Positions 7,934 through 15,505 of a stretch of 64,000 nt of DNA are shown piece by piece. Every line of letters starts with the position of its first letter. The first letter of the stretch is position 1. A program made the position numbers and the translations under genes. The DNA lies in contig NZ_FMTS01000005.1 in NCBI RefSeq assembly GCF_900100255.1, positions 186,001 to 250,000 on the forward strand. Reading direction: 5' to 3'. The notes under the pieces were generated by a model, which did not search any database, had not been told where the DNA came from, and saw only the letters and a list, made by a program, of their open reading frames with translations. Source of the stretch: Asticcacaulis taihuensis (GTDB taxonomy: Bacteria > Pseudomonadota > Alphaproteobacteria > Caulobacterales > Caulobacteraceae).

Positions 7934-9805
7934 ATGAGTCCTCCCAATTTGCAGAATACCCCGATGCCGAAGCCAAAAGCCAAGGTATCGGAGACGATCG
8001 CCTTTCTGAAGCCATACCTCTGGCCGTCCGATCGCGCCGACCTGAAAATTCAGGTGATCTGGGCATTGCTCGCCATGCTGGTCGGCAAGCTGTTGACGGT
8101 GATCACGCCCTATCTGTTCAAATGGGGCGTCAATGCTCTGGGGCCGCACGCGCCGCAAGTGCAGAATCCGGGCTTCTGGAGCCTGATCCTGGCCATGCCG
8201 CTGCTGATGGTCATCGGCTATGGCATTTCCCGTATCTTGTTCAATGTGTTCAACAATATCCGTGACGCCATGTTTGCGGCGGTCGGCCAGCACGCTGTGC
8301 GCGGCCTGGCCAACCGCGCCTTCGTCCATCTGCATAATCTGAGCCTGCGCTTCCATCTTCAGCGCCGCACCGGCGGGCTGTCGCGCGTTATCGAACGCGG
8401 AAAGGCGGGGATCGAGACCATCATCCGCCTGACTATGATGGTAGGCATCCCGACGATTGTCGAATTTGTCCTGACCGCTGTCATCATCGCTTTTCAGTTT
8501 AGCTGGATCTATGTCGTCGTCGTGGCCGCCACGGTTTTCGTCTATGTCTGGTTCTCGATCATCGCCTCCAACTGGCGGATCAGCATCCGCAAGGACATGA
8601 ACGAGGCGGACTCGGATTCGATGTCCAAGGCGGTCGATTCCCTGCTGAATTTCGAGACCGTCAAATATTTCGGTAACGAGGCGCACGAGTCGGCGCGTTA
8701 TGACCGCGCCACTGCCATGTATGAAAAGGCGGCCATTCGCACCTATACCTCCCTGGCCTGGCTCAATATCGGCCAGACGGTGATCTTCGGCATCGGCATG
8801 ACCATCGTCATGGTGCTGTCGGCCTGGGAAGTGTCGCAAGGCAAGCAGTCGATCGGCCACCTGGTCATGATCAATGCCTATATGATGCAACTCTCCATCC
8901 CGCTGAACTTTATCGGTACGCTCTACCGCGAAATCTCGACCGGCCTGATCGACATGGAAGCCATGTTCAAGCTGCTGGACGAACCCGCCGAAGTCACCGA
9001 CAAGGCCGATGCGCCGGACCTGGTGGTCAGCGATGGCAAGGTGGCGTTCAAGGACGTGATCTTCTCCTATGATCCGGACCGAGAAATCCTGAAGGGCGTT
9101 TCGTTCGAGATTCCGGCCGGCAAAACGGTCGCTGTCGTCGGACCTTCCGGTGCCGGCAAATCCACCCTGTCGCGCCTGTTGTTCCGCTTCTATGATGTGA
9201 AGGGCGGCTCTATCGAGATCGATGGCCAGGATATACGTGAGGTCAACCAGGCCTCCTTGCGCAAGGCCATCGGCATGGTGCCGCAGGATACGGTGCTGTT
9301 TAACGATACAGTGGGCTATAATATCGGTTATGGCCGCTATGGCGCCTCGCGCGAGGAGATCGAGGACGCCGCCGAGGCCGCCCAGATCGCCGGCTTTATC
9401 AGCACCTTGCCGAAGGGCTATGAGACTGAAGTCGGTGAGCGCGGCCTGAAGCTCTCCGGCGGGGAAAAGCAGCGTGTGGCCATCGCTCGTACCCTTCTGA
9501 AAGCGCCGCCGATCCTGATCCTTGATGAGGCGACCTCGGCGCTCGATACCCACACCGAGCGCGAGATCCAGGCATCGCTCGATGACGTGTCTAAGAACCG
9601 CACGACACTGGTCATTGCCCACCGCCTGTCAACCGTCGTTGGCGCAGATGAAATCCTGGTGCTCAAGGATGGCGTGGTGGCCGAGCGCGGCAAGCATTCC
9701 GACCTGATGAAGCTGAACGGCATCTATCACTCGATGTGGGAACGTCAGCGCGCCGCCGATGCCGCCCGCGAGACGCTTGCCAAAGTGGTTGCGGAAGTCG
9801 AATAG
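7934..9805 (+). CDS. Atm1/HMT1-type ABC exporter (fused membrane and ATPase domains)
   Basis: A 623-residue half-transporter. About six membrane spans (residues 45-330) are followed by one nucleotide-binding domain. Walker A GPSGAGKST, the signature LSGGEKQRVAIART, Walker B ILILDEATSALD and a final His switch VIAHRLSTV are all present. The segment KYFGNEAHE in the coupling region is shared by Atm1, HMT1 and ABCB6/7 proteins. Bacterial Atm1 proteins export glutathione-linked compounds and metals or haem-related conjugates and protect against metal stress. The chosen start is ATG 7934 (MSPPNLQNTP); the longer frame to 7847 would abut the previous stop codon and adds an unlikely basic tail. No strong ribosome binding site is seen, so the start may be the next ATG at 7964. 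Confidence 0.88.
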   Translation: MSPPNLQNTPMPKPKAKVSETIAFLKPYLWPSDRADLKIQVIWALLAMLVGKLLTVITPYLFKWGVNALGPHAPQVQNPGFWSLILAMPLLMVIGYGISRILFNVFNNIRDAMFAAVGQHAVRGLANRAFVHLHNLSLRFHLQRRTGGLSRVIERGKAGIETIIRLTMMVGIPTIVEFVLTAVIIAFQFSWIYVVVVAATVFVYVWFSIIASNWRISIRKDMNEADSDSMSKAVDSLLNFETVKYFGNEAHESARYDRATAMYEKAAIRTYTSLAWLNIGQTVIFGIGMTIVMVLSAWEVSQGKQSIGHLVMINAYMMQLSIPLNFIGTLYREISTGLIDMEAMFKLLDEPAEVTDKADAPDLVVSDGKVAFKDVIFSYDPDREILKGVSFEIPAGKTVAVVGPSGAGKSTLSRLLFRFYDVKGGSIEIDGQDIREVNQASLRKAIGMVPQDTVLFNDTVGYNIGYGRYGASREEIEDAAEAAQIAGFISTLPKGYETEVGERGLKLSGGEKQRVAIARTLLKAPPILILDEATSALDTHTEREIQASLDDVSKNRTTLVIAHRLSTVVGADEILVLKDGVVAERGKHSDLMKLNGIYHSMWERQRAADAARETLAKVVAEVE

Positions 9806-9893
9806 CGCTTTCCTGGCGCTTGCACCACGCTACCGCTATCGCCGGGAAGTGAGGCGTGGATTTCCCGCTTCGCGGGAAGGCGAAATGGTCAAT

Positions 9894-9935
9894 AAAAAAA
9901 GCCCCTCGCGCCAGATGGTGCGAGGGGCTTTTTTT
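9894..9935. terminator. Bidirectional rho-independent terminator
   Basis: An A-run, the arm agcccctcgc, a short loop, the arm gcgaggggct and a T-run form a strong stem that works on either strand. It separates the convergent ABC exporter (ending 9805) and small lipoprotein gene (ending 9951). A second small hairpin (ttcccgc/gcgggaa, 9862-9878) lies just upstream. Confidence 0.92.
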
Positions 9936-9950
9936 GCTTATTGCGGCAGC

Positions 9951-10172
9951 TTACATCGAAGACGAAGTGGTCGTCGTTGTGGTCGTGGTCGACATGGCGG
10001 CATCCGACATGGCGGCGTCGGAGGCCGGGGCCATGGTGTCTACGGCCGGCGAGGTAACCTCGGTCGAGGTTTCGGTTGTGGTGGTCGTGTCGGCCGGCTT
10101 CGAGCAGGCGGCAACGGAAAGCGAAGCCGCAGCGACGGCGGCGATAGCGATGAACTTGAACGTATTGCGCAT
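9951..10172 (-). CDS. Small threonine-rich lipoprotein
   Basis: A 73-residue protein with a lipoprotein signal peptide: basic start MRNTFKF, a hydrophobic alanine-rich core and the lipobox LSVAAC, so Cys23 would be lipidated. The mature part is about 50 residues long, low-complexity, made of Thr runs (KPADTTTTTETSTEV), Ala-Ser-Met-Asp repeats and a second run of eight Thr before a Ser tail. No fold or function can be assigned. The frame is backed by the signal peptide, by GAAGGAAT as ribosome binding site upstream, and by the terminator immediately downstream. It may be an outer-membrane spacer or entericidin-like protein, but no defined family is recognised. Confidence 0.8.
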   Translation of the reverse strand: MRNTFKFIAIAAVAAASLSVAACSKPADTTTTTETSTEVTSPAVDTMAPASDAAMSDAAMSTTTTTTTTSSSM

Positions 10173-10286
10173 GATTGTGATTCCTTCTCACCAAGACGTG
10201 AAGGACTATGGCGAAGGGGGCATATGGAAGCGCTGTGGCTGCGGGGCAGATTCCATAAAAATCTCATAAAGAGATTTTACGCACGG

Positions 10287-11078
10287 TTACTGCGCCACCC
10301 AGCCACCGTCGATGCTGAGGGGCGCGCCATTGATCGCCTTGCCGGCATCCGAACACAGGAAGACGGCAAGCGCTGTGATGTCCTCGACCGTGACAAATTC
10401 GCCGGTCGGTTGGGCGGCCAGGATGACGTCCTTGATCACCTGCTCGCGCGTCATGTTGCGTGCCTTCATGGTGTCCGGGATCTGCTTGTCGACCAGCGGT
10501 GTGTGGACATAGCCGGGGCAGATAGCGTTGGCAGTAATACCAAAGGTGGCGCCTTCGAGCGCAATTGTCTTGGTAAAGCCGAGCAGGCCGTGCTTGGCGG
10601 CGACATAGGCCGACTTGAACGGCGATGCCACCAGCGCATGGGCCGAGGCGATGTTGACGATGCGGCCCCACTTCTTCGCCTTCATGCCGGGGAAGGCGAG
10701 GCGCGTGGTGTGGAAGCTGGAGGTCAGGTTGAGGCCGATAATGGCGTCCCACTTTTCCGGCGGGAAATCCTCGATCGGCGAAACGAACTGGATGCCGGCA
10801 TTGTTGACAAGGATATCGACCCCGCCGAGATTGTCGTTGATGTCCTTGAACAGTGCTTCAATCTGGTCGGCCTTTGTCAGGTCGGCGCCGTTGAACCTCA
10901 CCTCAACGCCGTGTTCGGCCGCCAGATCAGCGCGGACCTTTTCGATCTCGGCGGCGTCGCCGAAACCGTTGAGCATGATCTTCGCCCCCTGCGCCGCCAG
11001 CCCCTTCGCTATCGCCAGCCCGATACCGCTGGTGGAGCCTGTGATGAGGGCGGTCTTGCCGGAGAGAGCTTGAGACAT
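10287..11078 (-). CDS. bdhA: 3-hydroxybutyrate dehydrogenase
   Basis: A 263-residue short-chain dehydrogenase that oxidises (R)-3-hydroxybutyrate to acetoacetate with NAD, a step in use of polyhydroxybutyrate. Seen: the cofactor motif TGSTSGIGLAIAKG near residue 13, NNAGIQFVSPIEDFP, which is typical of this enzyme, the catalytic Ser-x12-Tyr-x3-Lys arrangement (Ser in IVNIASAHAL, YVAAKHGLLG), and the C-terminus SIDGGWVAQ, almost invariant in bacterial BDH. The start at 11078 is chosen for its AAAGGAAT ribosome binding site; a longer frame to 11162 overlaps the upstream gene. Only four bases separate it from the phasin stop codon, so the two form an operon. The symbol follows rhizobial usage. 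Confidence 0.9.
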   Translation of the reverse strand: MSQALSGKTALITGSTSGIGLAIAKGLAAQGAKIMLNGFGDAAEIEKVRADLAAEHGVEVRFNGADLTKADQIEALFKDINDNLGGVDILVNNAGIQFVSPIEDFPPEKWDAIIGLNLTSSFHTTRLAFPGMKAKKWGRIVNIASAHALVASPFKSAYVAAKHGLLGFTKTIALEGATFGITANAICPGYVHTPLVDKQIPDTMKARNMTREQVIKDVILAAQPTGEFVTVEDITALAVFLCSDAGKAINGAPLSIDGGWVAQ

Positions 11079-11082
11079 GAGC

Positions 11083-11433
11083 TTATTCCTTTGGCTTTTT
11101 GGGGGAGGAGTCTTGTGCGTGTGAGGCGACATTGAGCGCCTGCTTGCCGCATTGTTCGACAAAGGTCATGGTCGCACGAGTCTGGTCCTGGCCGTATTTC
11201 AGGCAGGTGGCGGCCCAGCGCTTCTGCAGTTCGGCCATGCTGGCGGGATCATGCTTTGCGGATGCCTCGTTCATCAGGGCGATGGCTTCCTGGGTGAAGG
11301 CGGCGGTATCTTCGGCATAACGATGGGAGGTGGTGCTGATCATCTCGATCAGGTTGATCAGGCTGCGCGCGGCGCGCTGCTGCTGGTCAGCCATCAGGCG
11401 CAGGCCATTCTCAAAGGACGAGGGGGTGGTCAT
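11083..11433 (-). CDS. Phasin family protein
   Basis: A 116-residue helical protein (start 11433, ribosome binding site GGAGGAG) without signal peptide. It is rich in Ala, Gln and Glu, with amphipathic helices such as ADQQQRAARSLINLIEMI and a C-terminal TFVEQCGKQALNVASHAQ. These features match short phasins, which coat polyhydroxyalkanoate granules and control their number and size. It lies first in an operon with bdhA, whose product uses the monomer released from those granules; the context is the strongest argument for the assignment. A slightly longer in-frame start at 11469 exists but has no ribosome binding site. Confidence 0.78.
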   Translation of the reverse strand: MTTPSSFENGLRLMADQQQRAARSLINLIEMISTTSHRYAEDTAAFTQEAIALMNEASAKHDPASMAELQKRWAATCLKYGQDQTRATMTFVEQCGKQALNVASHAQDSSPKKPKE

Positions 11434-11542
11434 GTCCGCTGTCTCCTCCGTAAGGCGGTATATTCTCAACCAAATAACGCAAAACTATGGCGGTTTTCGC
11501 ACAGTTGCGCAAATGCAAAACAACTGATGGGAAAGCGCTGTC

Positions 11543-11938
11543 TTAATTTAAAAGAATGGTGCCCAGAAGAACCTTGGCGCCCTTGCGGCCGAGGATCGCA
11601 TCCGTGGCGGACTGGAGCTGCATGGCGATAAAGTCGGTATTGACCATGGCGGTCGAATTGAGCGTGCCGGCATAGGCTTGCAGGCGAGCGACATAGGCAT
11701 CCTGGAGGCGCGGCTGATAGAGCTTGATCTGTTCGACCAGCTTGGCGTCTTCGCAATAGAGGCCCATGTCGACACTGAGCGTGCCGTGCCGCCGGCGGCT
11801 GGCCTCGGTAAAGACATTGATTGTCTTGAACTGCGTATAGTTTTCGCCGCCGCCCTTTTTCTTGGGTTCGGAAGCAAAGGCGACCGGTGCGATAAGACCG
11901 GTTGCGGCGGCAAGGGCGAGGAACTGTCTGCGGATCAT
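11543..11938 (-). CDS. Exported protein of unknown function (possible Tat signal; weak FliL-like look)
   Basis: A 131-residue protein with an N-terminal export signal MIRRQFLALAAATGLI cleaved near AFASEP. The RRQFLAL stretch fits a short twin-arginine signal, though Sec export is equally possible. The mature protein has a lysine/glycine-rich linker, then strand and helix patterns (TLSVDMGLYCEDAKLVEQI, RLQDAYVARLQAYA). The order strand, pair of helices and a C-terminal strand recalls the periplasmic domain of FliL, but this is a weak impression. It is divergent from the response regulator operon at 12089, with a shared 150-base promoter region holding a palindrome and a CtrA-like sequence. Function unknown. 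Confidence 0.7.
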   Translation of the reverse strand: MIRRQFLALAAATGLIAPVAFASEPKKKGGGENYTQFKTINVFTEASRRRHGTLSVDMGLYCEDAKLVEQIKLYQPRLQDAYVARLQAYAGTLNSTAMVNTDFIAMQLQSATDAILGRKGAKVLLGTILLN

Positions 11939-11961
11939 TTCAGCAGTCTAACCCAGTGGCG

Positions 11962-12000
11962 TTAAGGTCCGGTTTATGTGAGGTAAATATGAAATTTACC
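11962..12000. promoter_or_regulatory. Divergent promoter region: palindrome and CtrA-like sequence
   Basis: The perfect inverted repeat ggtaaat-N5-atttacc occupies 11982-12000, and a TTAA-N7-TTTA sequence (one mismatch from the CtrA consensus TTAA-N7-TTAA) lies at 11962-11976. Both sit between the exported-protein gene (start 11938, leftward) and the response regulator operon (start 12089, rightward). Binding by any regulator is inference. Confidence 0.35.
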
Positions 12001-12088
12001 ATAAATTCAATGATATAAGTCAACTCAGAATTAAGGGATTCCCGGTATTTTTGATAAAGGCAAAGGGCGACGGACAAATTTCAACCTC

Positions 12089-12988
12089 ATGAACCTGCTT
12101 CATTCACAGACCCAGCGCCTGTTGCGAAAGGTCAACTGTCCGGCGGTCAGTCTGCTGATCGTTGAGGACAACGATGCCTCGCGCCGCCTGGTGATCGAGT
12201 TGCTGCGCGCCGCCGGCTTCGTCAATCTGAGCTTCGCCCGAAACGCCGAAGAGGCGCTCGATCATCTGCAGAACCAGGCGCCGGACCTCATGTTGCTGGA
12301 CTGGAACCTGCCGGGCATGTCGGGCCTGGAACTGGTGACCCTGATCCGCGCGGCGGCGCACCGGCCGGACGTGCGCATCCCTGATCCGGCCCTGCCGGTG
12401 GTCATGCTGACGGCTCGCCAGCGCGCTAATGATGTGGCGCTGGCGCGCGATGCGGGGATCAGTGAATTTGTCGTCAAGCCGTTTTCCACCAGCTCCCTGC
12501 TTAAGGCCATATCATCGGCCCTGACCCGGAAGCGCCCTGCGCTGATGGAGGCCGTCTCGCCCGAGCGCCGCCGGCGCAAGGCGCAACTGTTTCCGGGCCT
12601 GCTGCGGCGGCCGGAGGGCGGGGCAAAGCACACGCCCGCGGAAGCCGGACTTCAGACCTTGCGCGGCCTTATGGGCGCCGGCGGCCGGGTGCCGGAGATC
12701 GACCATATCAATCAGGTCGTCAGGCATCTGATGGAGAATCAGGCCCAGGCGCACGCCTTTCACCGGCACCTCGTCGAACAGGCGACCCAGTCCCTGAACG
12801 AGTATGTGAAGCTGGCCGGCAGAACCGCCGATACCGAGGTCATTGACGTGCATCTCGATGCGCTCATACGTCTGAACGAGACGCCTCACGCTGATGACGA
12901 TGAGGCCCTGAATATCGTCCGCCACCTCAAGGTGCTTGTCACCAAACGCAAAACCAGCCGCAGGCTTGCTTCCAGGGTTACCCAATGA
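12089..12988 (+). CDS. Response regulator with long helical C-terminal output region
   Basis: A 299-residue protein. Residues about 20-145 form a CheY-type receiver: acidic pair in LLIVEDND, phospho-acceptor Asp71 in LMLLDWNLPGMSG, Thr108 (MLTA) and Lys130 (FVVKPF). An Arg-rich linker (ERRRRKAQ) leads to a mostly helical region of about 130 residues that I do not recognise. It has no helix-turn-helix, GGDEF, EAL or HD-GYP motif, so output is probably by protein contact. The stop codon overlaps the start of the next gene (ATGA at 12985), which couples it to two paralogous proteins of unknown family. These are its most likely partners. Confidence 0.85.
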   Translation: MNLLHSQTQRLLRKVNCPAVSLLIVEDNDASRRLVIELLRAAGFVNLSFARNAEEALDHLQNQAPDLMLLDWNLPGMSGLELVTLIRAAAHRPDVRIPDPALPVVMLTARQRANDVALARDAGISEFVVKPFSTSSLLKAISSALTRKRPALMEAVSPERRRRKAQLFPGLLRRPEGGAKHTPAEAGLQTLRGLMGAGGRVPEIDHINQVVRHLMENQAQAHAFHRHLVEQATQSLNEYVKLAGRTADTEVIDVHLDALIRLNETPHADDDEALNIVRHLKVLVTKRKTSRRLASRVTQ

Positions 12989-14151
12989 ACGCTTTCACCA
13001 CTCTGGACAGCCGCACAACCCTCAACAACACCCTGTCGAACCGGGATGTGCGCAGCCTCGCCAATCTCGGCGAGACGGCCTCGACAAGCCGTGTCCTCAA
13101 CCTGTCGGCGGTCCACGTCAATTCCGCGCACGAGAAGGACTACCAGTTGCGGCCGTTCTTCCGCGATTCGCAGATGAACAAGGCCATACTGGTCAAGCAT
13201 ACGCTGCGCGCCAATGAACGCGAGCTTTTCGGCCGTTATCGCCGCACGGCCACCAAGATCATCCTGCCCTTCGATGCGACGGACCTCAAGCTGGGCGGGC
13301 GCTCGATCCTGGTCAACCAGGTCGGTTTCGACGCCTTCTGCCGTGGCTATTTCGGCGATGACATCAATGCCAATACCGATGTGCAGACCTTACGTCTGCT
13401 CGATCAGTTGCCCTCGGTCGATCCCTTCCTGGTGCGCGAGCACCTGTCGCGCCATGGCCACAAGCCGGGCGCCTGTTATCTGAAGATTTCACCCTACGAC
13501 ATCCAGCGCATGATCGGTTTCGCCAACGAAGAGATAGAGCGGCTGGTGCGCACGGCCTTTTCCGGTTCGATCGGCGGGTCGGCCATCAAGCTGGCCGGCA
13601 AGATTCTCGCTAATGAACTCGATTCCGAACTGTGGCCGCTGAAAGCGACCTTGCGCATGGCGGATGATGAGTTCTCCGATGGTATCTTCTCCTGGCGCGG
13701 CTTCCTGTATTTCAAATGGCGCCACATCGAGTTGCAGGACGAAATGCGCAAGGTGCTGGAGGGGCTCTCCACCTACCAGCCTATCGGCGCCTGCGATGAC
13801 GGCACGCGCGACTACCTGAAAGAGGTGCGCCCGCGCCTGGCCAGCCGGATCGTCAATGCCGTCGCCAGCGTCGGCCGGACGCTCAATGTCTATGACCGGG
13901 CCTATCATGCCCTCGTGCATGGCGAAAATCCCGGTCCGTTCCGCCGCTTCCTGCTTGATGGGCCGAGCCTGTTTTTTGAGCTGGGGGAAAGTATCGGCAT
14001 TCTCAGCCACATCGCCTCCTTCTGGAGCTACCGGATGGGTCAGTCGATGATGACCCAGCGCCTGACGCCGTTTGAATATGGTGACATCCTGATGGATTTT
14101 GAAGAGTCGCTGTCGGTCGTCTCGCTGGATGACGAAGAGGGCGCCGGATGA
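12985..14151 (+). CDS. Unrecognised cytoplasmic protein, first of a tandem paralogous pair
   Basis: A 388-residue protein without signal peptide, membrane span or any motif I can name. Its start overlaps the response regulator stop by four bases, and its own stop overlaps the next start in the same way. It aligns over nearly its whole length with the following protein. Shared blocks are RSLANL near residue 23, KHTLRANERELF, RRTATKIILPFDATDLKLGG, LPSVDPFLVREHL, WRGFLYFKWRHIELQ, YDRAYHAL and ELGESIGILSHIASFWSYRM. The many invariant aromatic, Arg and Asp residues point to a folded, conserved domain and not a low-complexity protein. A signalling adaptor or effector acting with the response regulator is a guess from context only. 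Confidence 0.8.
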   Translation: MNAFTTLDSRTTLNNTLSNRDVRSLANLGETASTSRVLNLSAVHVNSAHEKDYQLRPFFRDSQMNKAILVKHTLRANERELFGRYRRTATKIILPFDATDLKLGGRSILVNQVGFDAFCRGYFGDDINANTDVQTLRLLDQLPSVDPFLVREHLSRHGHKPGACYLKISPYDIQRMIGFANEEIERLVRTAFSGSIGGSAIKLAGKILANELDSELWPLKATLRMADDEFSDGIFSWRGFLYFKWRHIELQDEMRKVLEGLSTYQPIGACDDGTRDYLKEVRPRLASRIVNAVASVGRTLNVYDRAYHALVHGENPGPFRRFLLDGPSLFFELGESIGILSHIASFWSYRMGQSMMTQRLTPFEYGDILMDFEESLSVVSLDDEEGAG

Positions 14152-15344
14152 TCGGCACCAGTCTCGCCTTCACAGACGGTCTGAACCGCGCCGCCACGGA
14201 CAGCGACTTTACCTCCACGCGCGAGGTGCGCAATCTCGCCAATCTGAACCGCACCTGGTCGTCCTGCCGGGTGCTCAATCTCGCCAAGATCTATACGGCC
14301 TATAAGGACAATGAGGACTATCTCGCCAAGCCCCTGTTTGAGCACTCGGCGCTCAATCGCGCCCTGATCCTCAAGCACACCTTGCGGCTCGACGAACGCG
14401 ATCTCTTTCCGGGCGGGCGCCGCACGGTCACCAAGGTCATCCTGCCCTACGACCCCTATGACCTGCGCCTGGGCGGCCGGTCGTTCTTCGTGCGCCAGAC
14501 CCAGTACGAACCGATGATGCGCACCTATCTCGGCATCGAGGACATGGGCAAGAACCGGGATGCGAAAATCCTGCGCTGCATCGACGAACTGCCGTCGCTC
14601 GATCCCTTCCTGCTGCGCGAGCACCTCGACAAGGCTGGCTGCAATCCCTCCGGGGTCTATTTCCAGATTTCGCCGCAGGACCTGAAGGCCATGACCGCCT
14701 TTACGGCGCGCGAAATCGAGAACCTGGTCAATGTGGCGCTGGGGCAGGGCAAGAACAGCAAGGGCGCCACCCGGCTGGGCAACAAGATCCTGTCGGACAA
14801 TCTCAGCAAGACCCTGGCGCCTCTGCAAATGACCCTGCAGATGAGCGACGAGGAGTTCCAGGAAGGCATTATGTGCTGGCGCGGTTTCCTCTATTACAAA
14901 TGGTGTCACGTCGAATTGCAAAGCGGCCTGCGCGACGTTCTGGGCGGGCTGGGCAGTTACCGAACCTCAGGCAGCTATGACGAGGCCATGCGGGGGTATC
15001 TGAAAAAGGCGCGGCCGCGTATCGCAAAGGCGGTGGTCGAGATCATCAATGACGCCCGCGATACGCTCGATCACTATGATCAGGTCTATCACGCCCTGGC
15101 GGTGCGGCGCGATCCGGAGCCCTTCCGGCAATTCCTGCTGTTCGGCTCGGAACTGTTCATCGAACTGGGCCACAAGATCGGCATTCTGAACCATATCTCG
15201 TCGTTCTGGAAATACCGCATGGCGCGGCTTAACCGCAAGGGCGCGAAGCCGCTTCAGGATATCGAATTCGCCGACATGCTCGTGGATTTCGAGGCCAGCC
15301 TGTTCAACAATCTGAAGAAAGATCCCATGCGTCAGCGGGCGTAG
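14148..15344 (+). CDS. Unrecognised cytoplasmic protein, second of a tandem paralogous pair
   Basis: A 398-residue soluble protein paralogous to the preceding one and coupled to it through an ATGA overlap. Corresponding blocks are RNLANLNRTWSS, LKHTLRLDERDLF, RRTVTKVILPYDPYDLRLGG, LPSLDPFLLREHL, YFQISPQDLKAMTAF, WRGFLYYKWCHVELQ, YDQVYHAL and ELGHKIGILNHISSFWKYRM. I estimate 40-50 % identity by eye. Divergence is greatest in the N-terminal 80 residues and the C-terminal 40. Retention of two such copies behind one response regulator suggests a hetero-oligomer or two outputs. No known domain is recognised. A family A repeat lies directly downstream and probably serves as the end of the transcription unit. 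Confidence 0.8.
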   Translation: MIGTSLAFTDGLNRAATDSDFTSTREVRNLANLNRTWSSCRVLNLAKIYTAYKDNEDYLAKPLFEHSALNRALILKHTLRLDERDLFPGGRRTVTKVILPYDPYDLRLGGRSFFVRQTQYEPMMRTYLGIEDMGKNRDAKILRCIDELPSLDPFLLREHLDKAGCNPSGVYFQISPQDLKAMTAFTAREIENLVNVALGQGKNSKGATRLGNKILSDNLSKTLAPLQMTLQMSDEEFQEGIMCWRGFLYYKWCHVELQSGLRDVLGGLGSYRTSGSYDEAMRGYLKKARPRIAKAVVEIINDARDTLDHYDQVYHALAVRRDPEPFRQFLLFGSELFIELGHKIGILNHISSFWKYRMARLNRKGAKPLQDIEFADMLVDFEASLFNNLKKDPMRQRA

Positions 15345-15354
15345 GACTACTTTC

Positions 15355-15500
15355 TCCTCCCCTGCGAAGCGGGGGAGGTGTCGAGCAAGCGCAGCGCGTC
15401 GAGACGGAGGGGGCATGACGGCGCGTGGTTGCCCCCTCCGTCAGCGACACCGGCTCTGCGAGCCTCGCGCTGCCACCTCCCCCGCTTCGCAAGGGAGGAG
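15355..15500. repeat. Intergenic repeat, family A, copy 2
   Basis: Outer arms cctcccctgcgaagcggggg and caagggaggaga-type ends with inner arms ggagggggca and tgccccctcc. It lies between convergent genes (the second paralog and the prolyl oligopeptidase) and could end transcription from both sides, though it has no T-run. Confidence 0.8.
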
Positions 15501-15505
15501 ATATC

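Noticed and set aside
7895-9622. Open frame of 575 residues on the minus strand
   Set aside because: Antisense to the Atm1-type exporter, with no start signal and shadow composition.
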